Source: JACRIM01 sp964605185
Lineage (GTDB): Bacteria; Planctomycetota; Phycisphaerae; UBA1845; UTPLA1
NCBI GenBank assembly: GCA_964605185.1
Contig: CAZSBF010000070.1
Coordinates: forward strand, 1 to 22,668
Length of the DNA: 22,668 bases
Reading direction: 5' to 3'
The notes under the pieces are model-generated. The model ran no database searches. It had not been told where the DNA came from and was given only the letters and a program-made list of their open reading frames with translations. A program made the translations under genes and the position numbers. Of this stretch, positions 8,626 to 15,255 are shown piece by piece. How positions within the stretch are numbered: position 1 is the stretch's first letter; every line of letters starts with the position of its first letter.

Positions 8626-8758
8626 GGCAACGCGGAGTCTTCCAAAGGCTTGTGAAGTTTTGCACAAAGTCCGATGGCCGGCGCGGCGTCGGTGAGCGAA
8701 ATCGAAATCTACCGAAATACGACATTCACGATCAAGGAAACCAGCAACGGAGCAAGAT

Positions 8759-11218
8759 GTGAGTAACCGACTTCTGAAATTAACACTGTGCACGCTCGGG
8801 GCCGTCGTGGCGCTCGGGCTGGCGGCGAACACCGCCATGGCGAGCGAAGCAGATCTGGCGATCCCGGCTTTGGACAAAGCGCATTTCAACCTGTTCGGCA
8901 CGACCGTCAACGGATGGAATCTGTTGCTGTGCGGAGCGGGCGTTATCTGCATCACGCTGGGCTTCAGCCTGTATCTTCGCAGGCAGATCCACAAGCTGCC
9001 GGCGCACAAGTCGATGCTGGACGTCGCCGAGATCATCTTTCAGACGTGCAAGACCTACCTGATCCAGCAGGGCAAGTTCCTGCTCATGTTGTTTGCGATC
9101 ATGTCGGTGGCGATGACATACTACTTTGTCGGCCTCCAGCATAAGACGTGGGACACCGCGGCCAAGGTGCTGTTCTTCTCGATCGTGGGCATGGGCGGGT
9201 CGTACTGGGTGGCGTGGTATGGCATTCGCGTGAACACCTATGCGAATTGTCGTACGGCGTTTGCTTCGCTGCGAGGCGAGCCGTGGGATGTGGTGAACAT
9301 TCCGCTTCGAGCGGGCATGTCGGTCGGTCTATTCCTGATCTCGCTTGAACTCGTGATGATGGTCATCATCCTCCTGTTCGTGCCGCGTGAGATCGTTGGC
9401 ATCTGCTTCCTTGGTTTTGCCATTGGCGAATCACTCGGTGCATCGGCCCTGCGAATCGCGGGCGGTATCTTTACCAAGATCGCTGACATCGGTTCCGACC
9501 TGATGAAAATCGTCTTCAACGTCAAAGAAGACGATCCACGAAACCCCGGCGTCATCGCGGACTGCACCGGTGACAACGCCGGCGACTCGGTCGGCCCGAC
9601 GGCGGACGGTTTTGAGACATACGGCGTGACGGGCGTCGCGTTGATTTCGTTCATCACGCTGGCCGTGAAGGACGTTGATATTCAGGCCAAGCTCATCGTT
9701 TGGATTTTCGCGATGCGGTTCCTGATGGACTGCATGTCGGGTATCTCCTACTTCATCAACCAGGCGATCTCCGAGGCGAAGTACAAGGGCCTCAAGGAGT
9801 TCAACTTCGAGCATCCGCTGACGCGATTGATTTGGATCGCGGCGATTCTTTGCATCTCGACATCGTTCTTCATGAGCCGGCTGCTGCTCAAAGACCTGTC
9901 AGTCGGCGGCACGGCATTGCCCGACCTTTGGTGGCAACTGGCTTCGATTATCAGTTGCGGCACGCTGGCGGCCGTGTTGATCCCGGAGTTCACGAAGATC
10001 TTCACCAGTTCGCATTCGAAGCACGTGCATGAAATCGTGACGGCGTCACGCGAAGGCGGGGCGTCGCTTACGATTCTGTCCGGCATTGTGGCTGGTAATT
10101 TTAGCGCGTTCTGGAAGGGTATGTTGATCACGGCACTGATGGGCGGTGCTTATTTTGTCAGTCTGATGGGTCACGACGCGGGACTTGGGCTTGGCGCCGT
10201 GATGGGTCAACATGCACCGATCTTCGCGTTCGGTCTCGTGGCGTTCGGTTTCCTTTGCATGGGACCGGTCACGATTGCCGTGGATAGTTACGGCCCGGTG
10301 ACGGACAACGCTCAGTCGGTGTTTGAACTGGCTCAGACCGAGAGCATTCCGGGCATCAGCGAGGAGATCAGGCGGGACTTCGGTTTCACGCCGGACTTCA
10401 AGCTGGGTAAGCACTATCTGGAGGCGAACGATTCCGCCGGCAACACGTTTAAGGCGACGGCCAAGCCTGTGCTCATCGGCACTGCGGTGGTTGGAGCGAC
10501 GACGATGATCTTCTCGATCATTCTGCTCTTGGAGCGGGATGGATTATTGAAGTTGAGTCTGACGGATGCGCCGGTGCTGCTGGGCTTCCTCTGCGGTGGT
10601 GCGGTGATTCACTGGTTCGGCGGTGCGTCGATGCAGGCCGTGACGACGGGTGCCTATCGGGCGGTCGAGTTCATCAAGAAGAACATGGACCTCTCCAAGA
10701 AAGAGGCCGACCTTAAGGACTCGATCACCGTGGTGAAGATTTGCACTCAGTACGCCCAGAGCGGAATGTGGAATATCTTCATCGCCCTGATGTCGCTGAC
10801 ACTGGCGTTTGCGTTCTTTGATCCGAACTTCTTTGTCGCGTATCTCGTGTCGATTGCGGTATTCGGCCTGTTCCAGGCAATCTACATGGCCAACGCGGGT
10901 GGCGCGTGGGACAACGCCAAGAAGCTGGTCGAAGTTGATTTCAAGGAAAAGGGCACGGCCCTTCATGCGGCGACGGTCGTCGGCGACACGGTCGGTGATC
11001 CGTTCAAAGACACGACCTCGGTCGCGTTGAATCCGATCATCAAGTTTTCGACGCTGTTCGGTCTGCTCGCGGTCGAGATTGCTGTGGAAATGAAGAATGC
11101 CGCCACCAAGGCGCACAGCGGAGACTACACCGCGATCATCGGCACGGTGTTTCTGCTCATTGGACTTACGTTCGTGTGGCGATCGTTCTACGCGATGCGA
11201 ATCCCTGAGAAGATCTGA
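8759..11218 (+). CDS. hppA: Membrane-bound ion-pumping pyrophosphatase, divergent potassium-independent type
   Basis: It couples hydrolysis of pyrophosphate to ion transport across the membrane. The 819 residues include about 16 hydrophobic spans preceded by a signal-peptide-like N-terminus ending near AMASEA. The substrate and magnesium motifs are all visible: DDPRNPGVIADCTGDNAGDS at 258-277, followed by VGPTAD to 283; DNAQSVFELAQ; a conserved D just before GNTFK at 561-565; GGAWDNAKK; and GDTVGDPFKDT at 742-752. In the family's GNxx(K/A) motif, lysine at the fifth position (K565 here) marks potassium-independent enzymes and alanine potassium-dependent ones. The signature GDSVGPTADGFETYGVTG differs from the canonical GDCAGMAADLFE form and recalls the divergent H+-PPases described from Chlorobium and Cellulomonas; this is from memory. 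The start is GTG at 8759, with GGAG about seven bases upstream; an ATG-TGA overlaps it in another frame. A terminator follows, so the gene is probably monocistronic. The transported ion is not proven. Confidence 0.95.
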   Translation: MSNRLLKLTLCTLGAVVALGLAANTAMASEADLAIPALDKAHFNLFGTTVNGWNLLLCGAGVICITLGFSLYLRRQIHKLPAHKSMLDVAEIIFQTCKTYLIQQGKFLLMLFAIMSVAMTYYFVGLQHKTWDTAAKVLFFSIVGMGGSYWVAWYGIRVNTYANCRTAFASLRGEPWDVVNIPLRAGMSVGLFLISLELVMMVIILLFVPREIVGICFLGFAIGESLGASALRIAGGIFTKIADIGSDLMKIVFNVKEDDPRNPGVIADCTGDNAGDSVGPTADGFETYGVTGVALISFITLAVKDVDIQAKLIVWIFAMRFLMDCMSGISYFINQAISEAKYKGLKEFNFEHPLTRLIWIAAILCISTSFFMSRLLLKDLSVGGTALPDLWWQLASIISCGTLAAVLIPEFTKIFTSSHSKHVHEIVTASREGGASLTILSGIVAGNFSAFWKGMLITALMGGAYFVSLMGHDAGLGLGAVMGQHAPIFAFGLVAFGFLCMGPVTIAVDSYGPVTDNAQSVFELAQTESIPGISEEIRRDFGFTPDFKLGKHYLEANDSAGNTFKATAKPVLIGTAVVGATTMIFSIILLLERDGLLKLSLTDAPVLLGFLCGGAVIHWFGGASMQAVTTGAYRAVEFIKKNMDLSKKEADLKDSITVVKICTQYAQSGMWNIFIALMSLTLAFAFFDPNFFVAYLVSIAVFGLFQAIYMANAGGAWDNAKKLVEVDFKEKGTALHAATVVGDTVGDPFKDTTSVALNPIIKFSTLFGLLAVEIAVEMKNAATKAHSGDYTAIIGTVFLLIGLTFVWRSFYAMRIPEKI

Positions 11219-11247
11219 CGCAAGCCGATTACTTGTTAGTTTTTCCA

Positions 11248-11283
11248 AAGGCCCCGGTCGGTTGACGGCCGGGGCTTTTTTTT
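11248..11283 (+). terminator. Intrinsic terminator after the pyrophosphatase gene
   Basis: GGCCCCGG and CCGGGGC form a GC-rich stem around the loop region TCGGTTGACGG, followed directly by eight T residues at 11276-11283. It lies 30 bases after the pyrophosphatase stop and ahead of rsfS, so it separates the two transcripts. Confidence 0.9.
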
Positions 11284-11347
11284 CGGGATGATGAACGATG
11301 TGGAACGGCACTCAACTCACCGGCAGAGTCGGTGGCGAAGGGTTAGA

Positions 11348-11782
11348 ATGACCATCATGGCGAAACGAGCGTTGAAAACCAAACCGCCCACCCGCGAAGA
11401 GCCGCTTCCGCCGCGAATTCGCCCCGTGATGACGAACGAGGCGGCGCGGAAGTTCGGGATCGAGTGCGCGCGCCTGATGCTCTCCGACCACTGTGAAGAT
11501 GTGGTGATGCTGGATCTGGTGGGAATCAGTCCGATCTGCGATTATTTCGTGATTGGCACGGGAACCAGCGACCGGCAGATGCGGGCGGTGGCGGACCATA
11601 TCGAGCAGATGGGCCGCACGATGGGCGAAAAGCCGTATGTGGTGGATGGCTATCACGACAGCGCGTGGATTATTCTGGATTACGTTGATACGGTGATTCA
11701 CTTGTTCGACGGTGAGCGTCGGGCGTATTACGACCTCGATTCGATGTGGGGCGAGCGGCCGCGGATCGACTGGACGGCGTGA
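11348..11782 (+). CDS. rsfS: Ribosomal silencing factor RsfS (Iojap family)
   Basis: RsfS binds ribosomal protein uL14 on the large subunit and blocks subunit joining under starvation. The family core is clear: DVVMLDLVGISPICDYFVIG, then TGTSDRQMRAVADHI, DSAWIILDYVDTVIHLF and RRAYYDLDSMW. The core is full length, with an N-terminal extension rich in basic residues and proline (about 25 residues). The frame is open from 11288, but ATG at 11348 has AAGGG about five bases upstream and is preferred; ATG at 11357 is an alternative. It is three bases ahead of argS, so the two are almost certainly co-transcribed. Unlike in many bacteria, the usual neighbour nadD is not present here. Confidence 0.93.
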   Translation: MTIMAKRALKTKPPTREEPLPPRIRPVMTNEAARKFGIECARLMLSDHCEDVVMLDLVGISPICDYFVIGTGTSDRQMRAVADHIEQMGRTMGEKPYVVDGYHDSAWIILDYVDTVIHLFDGERRAYYDLDSMWGERPRIDWTA

Positions 11783-11785
11783 CGG

Positions 11786-13930
11786 ATGAAAGCGATTCTG
11801 CAGCAATTGCGGGAGCATGTTGGGACGGCGCTGAAATCGGCGCTGGGGGAGCAGGCGACGGGGGCCGATCCCGAGATTTCGCGGGCCAAAGACGCGAGAC
11901 ATGGGGATTACCAGTGCAATGCGGCGATGGGGTTGGCGAAGCGCCTTGGGGCAAAGCCGAGGGATGTTGCTCAGAAGATTGTTGAGGCGCTGCCGGCGGC
12001 GGCTTTGGAGATGCTGGAGACGCCGGAGATTGCGGGGCCGGGGTTTATCAATTTCAAGATAAAGCAGGCGTTTCTTGAGGCGTCGATCGGCGCCGTTGCT
12101 GCCGTTAATGACGAGCATCTTGGCATTGACCGTGTTGCGGCCGGTAAAGCGCAGACGGTCGTCGTGGATTACTCCTCGCCGAATGTGGCGAAGGAGATGC
12201 ACGTCGGCCATTTGCGCAGCACGATCATCGGGGACACGATTGCACGGGTGATGGACTTTCAGGGGCACCGCGTCATTCGGCAGAACCACCTCGGCGACTG
12301 GGGAACGCAGTTCGGGAAGATCATTCTCGCACTCTGGCACCTTTGCATGGGAAAGCGGCAGGGCGAGACGGTCGCGGATTTCAATCGACTGGCCGATGAA
12401 CTGTCGCGCATTGCGAAGGTGCCGATCGATGCGAAACGGCCTCTGTTGCAACAGCGCCGGGACATTCACCAGGAGAATCTGGCGAGCGATCCGACAGGTT
12501 CGGAGTTCCACGCCTATCTTCAGACGCTGCAACCGAGTTTTGAGATACTGTTGCCCGCGTATCGCTATGTGAACGCATTGGAGGAAGCGGCCGAAGGGAC
12601 GGACCTTGCGGTTACCGACGCCCAGTCGGGCGAGACGTATCCGCTGTCGGGTGTCTCGCGGTATGTCGCGGCGATGCTGCAAGGAAAGGCCGGCCGGGAC
12701 AACACGCAGGAGCTGACGGCTTGGAAAAAGGCGAAGGACGCGACTCTTCGGGAATGCAACGCGATCTATCGACGACTCGGAGTGTTGCTGACGGACGATG
12801 ATATTTGCGGCGAGAGTTTCTATGAGCCGCTGCTGCCGGGGGTGGTCGCGGAATTGCAGTCGGCACTTGCAACGGCCGTTGGGCAATCGGGCGAGGTTCG
12901 GGCGGTGTGTCGTGACGACAAGGGTGCTGTGTGCGTCTTTCTGGAGAAGCCGGATGGGACGCCGGTCTTTAAGGGGGCGCAGGGCGATCCGCTGCCGATG
13001 CTGATTCAGAAGTCGGACGGCGCATCGCTTTATGCGACGACTGACCTCGCCGCGACGCTGTATCGCACGCATCATGCGGCGACCCATCCCTATGCGTTAC
13101 AGACGAAGACATTGGCGGAGACGCTGGCGAAGCCGCCGTTCAATAATGGCCTGGGGGCGGATCGGGTCATTTACTTCGTAGGCTTCCCTCAGAAGCTGCA
13201 CTTTGAGATGTTGTTTGCAGCGGTCGGCGCGCTGGGTTGGTTGCGTAAAGGTGCGCGGACCATCCGAATGGAGCATGTTTCCTTCGGTTCGGTGTTGGGC
13301 GAGGATCGCAAGATGCTCCGCACGCGGGCCGGCGACACGGTGAAGCTGAAGGATTTGCTGGAAGAGGCGGTGCAGCGGGCGGAGGCGCTGGTGCGGGCCA
13401 GCGAGGCAGACGCCGAGAAGCGCCGGGGCTTTTCAGAAGAGGAGATTCGCTCGATTTCGGAAACGGTCGGCATCGGCTCGGTGAAGTACGCCGATCTGTG
13501 TCAGAACCGCAACACCGACTATGTGTTTAGCTGGGACAAGATGCTGGCGCTGCAGGGCAACACCGCGCCGTACCTGCTTTATGCCTATGCCCGGATTCGC
13601 TCGATCTATCGCAAGGGGGCGGAGTCGATCGCGCCGCCTGCCGATGCCAAAATCCTGCTGGGCCATCCGGCCGAGCGGGCGCTGGCGATGAAGGTGTTGC
13701 AATTGGGGGAGATCGTTGAAGTCGTCTCTGACAATCTTCTGCCGAACTTCCTTTGCGACTACCTGTATGACCTTGCCGGCAAGTTCATGTCCTTCTATGA
13801 ATCCTGCCCGGTTCTGCAGGCGGACGGCGCGGCGGAGAAGGCTTCGCGGCTGGCGCTGTGCGATGTGACGGCGCGGGCCTTGCGGATCGGCCTTGGGCTG
13901 TTGGGGATCTCGACGCTTGATCGCATGTAG
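11786..13930 (+). CDS. argS: Arginyl-tRNA synthetase
   Basis: Class I synthetase that charges tRNA-Arg with arginine. It has an N-terminal tRNA-recognition (Add-1) domain, then the HIGH-type motif HVGH within SPNVAKEMHVGHLRSTIIGD, followed by HLGDWGTQFG, typical of ArgS. The KMSKS-loop region reads GSVLGEDRKMLRTRAGDTVK, and the anticodon-binding DALR domain closes with SRLALCDVTARALRIGLGLL. At 714 residues it is well above the E. coli length (577). One extra segment is visible at about 427-456, between the strand TTDLAATLYR and the core strand DRVIYFVGFPQKLHF; part of the region around 285-310 also looks expanded. The start ATG at 11786 lies three bases after the rsfS stop. The C-terminus is complete (GISTLDRM). 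Confidence 0.95.
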   Translation: MKAILQQLREHVGTALKSALGEQATGADPEISRAKDARHGDYQCNAAMGLAKRLGAKPRDVAQKIVEALPAAALEMLETPEIAGPGFINFKIKQAFLEASIGAVAAVNDEHLGIDRVAAGKAQTVVVDYSSPNVAKEMHVGHLRSTIIGDTIARVMDFQGHRVIRQNHLGDWGTQFGKIILALWHLCMGKRQGETVADFNRLADELSRIAKVPIDAKRPLLQQRRDIHQENLASDPTGSEFHAYLQTLQPSFEILLPAYRYVNALEEAAEGTDLAVTDAQSGETYPLSGVSRYVAAMLQGKAGRDNTQELTAWKKAKDATLRECNAIYRRLGVLLTDDDICGESFYEPLLPGVVAELQSALATAVGQSGEVRAVCRDDKGAVCVFLEKPDGTPVFKGAQGDPLPMLIQKSDGASLYATTDLAATLYRTHHAATHPYALQTKTLAETLAKPPFNNGLGADRVIYFVGFPQKLHFEMLFAAVGALGWLRKGARTIRMEHVSFGSVLGEDRKMLRTRAGDTVKLKDLLEEAVQRAEALVRASEADAEKRRGFSEEEIRSISETVGIGSVKYADLCQNRNTDYVFSWDKMLALQGNTAPYLLYAYARIRSIYRKGAESIAPPADAKILLGHPAERALAMKVLQLGEIVEVVSDNLLPNFLCDYLYDLAGKFMSFYESCPVLQADGAAEKASRLALCDVTARALRIGLGLLGISTLDRM

Positions 13931-13988
13931 GCGCGGTTCGCACCGGGCGGGGGCCATACACCAAATCTTCCGAAACCGGCCGGGCAGC

Positions 13989-14022
13989 GCGGAAAGTCCG
14001 CCTGTCGTGCGGGAAAATCCGC
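13989..14022. promoter_or_regulatory. Tandem dyad sites upstream of the sigma-54 promoter (putative activator sites)
   Basis: Two related palindromes, GCGGA-AAG-TCCGC at 13989-14001 and GCGGG-AAAA-TCCGC at 14009-14022, start exactly 20 bases apart, close to two helical turns. They lie about 65-95 bases upstream of the sigma-54 promoter, the normal place for enhancer-binding-protein sites. The activator is not encoded in this window. The role is inferred from position and symmetry. Confidence 0.55.
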
Positions 14023-14050
14023 AGTTGAATCCGGGAGACGAGAACGAATC

Positions 14051-14072
14051 GCGTTTCTGAGGCCGGAAACGC
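14051..14072. repeat. Perfect inverted repeat between dyads and promoter
   Basis: GCGTTTC at 14051-14057 and GAAACGC at 14066-14072 are perfect reverse complements with an 8-base spacer. It lies directly upstream of the sigma-54 promoter. It could be a further protein-binding site, or it may be chance in GC-rich DNA. Confidence 0.4.
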
Positions 14073-14083
14073 GGTCGGGCGAC

Positions 14084-14099
14084 TGGTACGGGGGTTGCA
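14084..14099 (+). promoter_or_regulatory. Sigma-54 (-24/-12) promoter for the oxidoreductase operon
   Basis: TGGTACGGGGGTTGCA fits the sigma-54 consensus TGGYACGRNNNTTGCW at every fixed position. The invariant GG (14085-14086) and GC (14097-14098) have the required spacing. Transcription would start near 14110, giving a leader of about 50 bases before the ATG at 14160. Sigma-54 promoters need an ATP-driven activator, which agrees with the tandem dyads upstream. Confidence 0.75.
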
Positions 14100-14159
14100 T
14101 TTCATTTTTGCGGACACGGTGTACGCGATCCGATTTGATCGCGGAGAGAGGAGTCTCAC

Positions 14160-15086
14160 ATGTCCGCGTTCAAGTTGCCCGTTCGGGATGAATTGGGATT
14201 CTGCAATATCTTTCTTTCGGCGCTTGGTGGCGATGGCGCCAACATGGGCGGCAAGCTGTTGTTCAAGATCGGTTGCACGCACTTCGGCCTTGATGGTGGC
14301 TATGACGCCCGCTATGGCTCGGAGAAGAAGGGCACTGCCACGGATGTGTCGGTGCGATTCTGCGAGGTTGGTACGCCGGTGCGACAGGCCGGGCCAACGG
14401 CGACGCCGCATTTCCTGGTTGCGTTTCACGATGATCTGATCGCGCCGCTGGAGCTTGGTCGCGGATTGCAGCCCAACGCGGTGTGCGTTGTGAACACGAT
14501 CAAGTCGCCCGATGAGGTGCGGCACCTGCTGGGATTGCACAGCGGGACGATTGTGTGCGTCGATGCCACGAAGATCGCCTATCAATCAAAGAGCCGAATG
14601 AACATGCCGCTGATTGCGGTGCTGTGTCATGAGCTGGGATTCCCCGACACCGACGTTACCGCTGTTATCAAGAAACAATGGCCAAAGGCGGCGGAATCGA
14701 ACATGGCTGCGTTCAACGCGGCGCTGGGCGGCAGCACGCGGGCGACGTTCAGCGCTGATGGTTACCCGCGGCTCTCGCCGCAGGTGTCGCGCGGTCCGAT
14801 CGGCTGGCGCAACATGCTGAACGGCGGAACGATCGACGCATTGACGCATTGCACGCTGAACCGCGACAACCGGATCGCCGGGCGCGGTCGCGTGCCCAAG
14901 TTCGACAAAGGCGTTTGCACGTCGTGCGGGATTTGTCTGACGGTTTGCAGCGATCCCGGCGGACTGCTCTGGCGGGACGGTCGGATGGACGGCATTGATG
15001 ATGCGTTTTGCAAGGGTTGCATGCGATGCGTCGAGGTTTGCCCGGATACGAAGAAGGGCAAGGCGCTGACGTTTGATTATGCATGA
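14160..15086 (+). CDS. 2-oxoacid:ferredoxin oxidoreductase, gamma-delta fusion (pyruvate type)
   Basis: This subunit supplies the gamma domain and electron-transfer clusters of a 2-oxoacid oxidoreductase. Residues about 15-190 are the gamma (POR) domain, beginning FLSALGGDGANMGGKLLFK, a variant of the usual G-x-GGQG start. The C-terminal part is a two-cluster ferredoxin, as in delta subunits: C253, C256, C259, C263 in CTSCGICLTVC, and C284, C287, C290, C294 in CKGCMRCVEVCP. Each set has the CxxCxxCxxxC spacing for a [4Fe-4S] cluster, so electrons can pass from the catalytic subunit to ferredoxin. The start ATG at 14160 has GGAG nine bases upstream and lies just downstream of the sigma-54 promoter. 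Gamma and delta are separate genes in many organisms; here they are one 308-residue chain. The alpha-beta fusion follows after a repeat and a microprotein gene. Confidence 0.88.
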   Translation: MSAFKLPVRDELGFCNIFLSALGGDGANMGGKLLFKIGCTHFGLDGGYDARYGSEKKGTATDVSVRFCEVGTPVRQAGPTATPHFLVAFHDDLIAPLELGRGLQPNAVCVVNTIKSPDEVRHLLGLHSGTIVCVDATKIAYQSKSRMNMPLIAVLCHELGFPDTDVTAVIKKQWPKAAESNMAAFNAALGGSTRATFSADGYPRLSPQVSRGPIGWRNMLNGGTIDALTHCTLNRDNRIAGRGRVPKFDKGVCTSCGICLTVCSDPGGLLWRDGRMDGIDDAFCKGCMRCVEVCPDTKKGKALTFDYA

Positions 15087-15090
15087 CAGA

Positions 15091-15133
15091 GTGGGAAACC
15101 CCACCCTGGCCCTCCCCTTATCAAGGGGAGGGG
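15091..15133. repeat. Dispersed palindromic repeat inside the oxidoreductase operon
   Basis: It contains GTGGG-AAAC-CCCAC at 15091-15104, then a perfect 10-bp stem CCCTCCCCTT (15110-15119), loop ATC, AAGGGGAGGG (15123-15132). Read on the minus strand it gives NSPPLDKGRARVGF, a peptide I recognise as the translation of a palindrome scattered through many bacterial genomes. It sits five bases after the gamma-delta stop and just before the ribosome binding site of the microprotein gene. No T-run follows, so it is more likely an mRNA stem-loop than a terminator. Confidence 0.65.
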
Positions 15134-15150
15134 AGTTTGGAGGTGACGTC

Positions 15151-15249
15151 ATGAAACCGCATCTGAAAATGATTGTCTGGGTGGCGATTCTGGTGTTCTT
15201 TTTGATTGCGCTGTCAGGAAGTTCGGGAACTCAAATACAGGGAGCGTGA
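15151..15249 (+). CDS. 32-residue single-span membrane microprotein
   Basis: MKPHLKMIVWVAILVFFLIA followed by LSGSSGTQIQGA. ATG at 15151 has a near-perfect Shine-Dalgarno, GGAGGTGA at 15139-15146, four bases upstream. It has a short basic N-terminus (K2, K6, H4), a hydrophobic span of about 15 residues (7-21), and a small polar tail without an obvious cleavage site. By the positive-inside rule the N-terminus is expected in the cytoplasm. The stop at 15247-15249 is six bases before the ATG of the alpha-beta gene, so translation is probably coupled. I know no named family that it matches. It could anchor the oxidoreductase to the membrane or simply couple translation. It is too short for ordinary gene finders, so it may be unannotated in relatives. 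Confidence 0.65.
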   Translation: MKPHLKMIVWVAILVFFLIALSGSSGTQIQGA

Positions 15250-15255
15250 GGACCT

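Larger units (their letters stand above)
8110..8758. other. Long non-coding stretch between the FlgT-N-like gene and the pyrophosphatase gene
   Basis: About 650 bases without a convincing gene on either strand. The left end holds the start region of the leftward FlgT-N-like gene. The right part holds a promoter candidate at 8367-8396, a hairpin at 8605-8625, and two copies of the near-palindrome TTTGCACAAA, at 8422-8431 and 8659-8668. If the promoter is used, the pyrophosphatase mRNA has a leader of about 360 bases. I could not match this leader to a known riboswitch family by eye. Confidence 0.5.

Noticed and set aside
8404..9036. A 210-codon minus-strand frame covering the leader and start of the pyrophosphatase gene
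   Set aside because: No motif or signal, Arg/Ser-rich, and it overlaps the certain pyrophosphatase gene by nearly 280 bases.
12335..12346. TGGCAC followed by TTTGC inside argS as a second sigma-54 promoter
   Set aside because: The distance between the GG and GC elements is three bases too short, and it lies within coding sequence.
11312..13087. A 591-codon open frame on the minus strand across rsfS and argS
   Set aside because: Arg-rich antisense shadow with no recognisable motif; both plus-strand genes are certain.
14586..15152. A 188-codon minus-strand frame beginning with NSPPLDKGRARVGF
   Set aside because: The recognisable peptide comes from the dispersed palindrome, and the rest is antisense to the gamma-delta gene.
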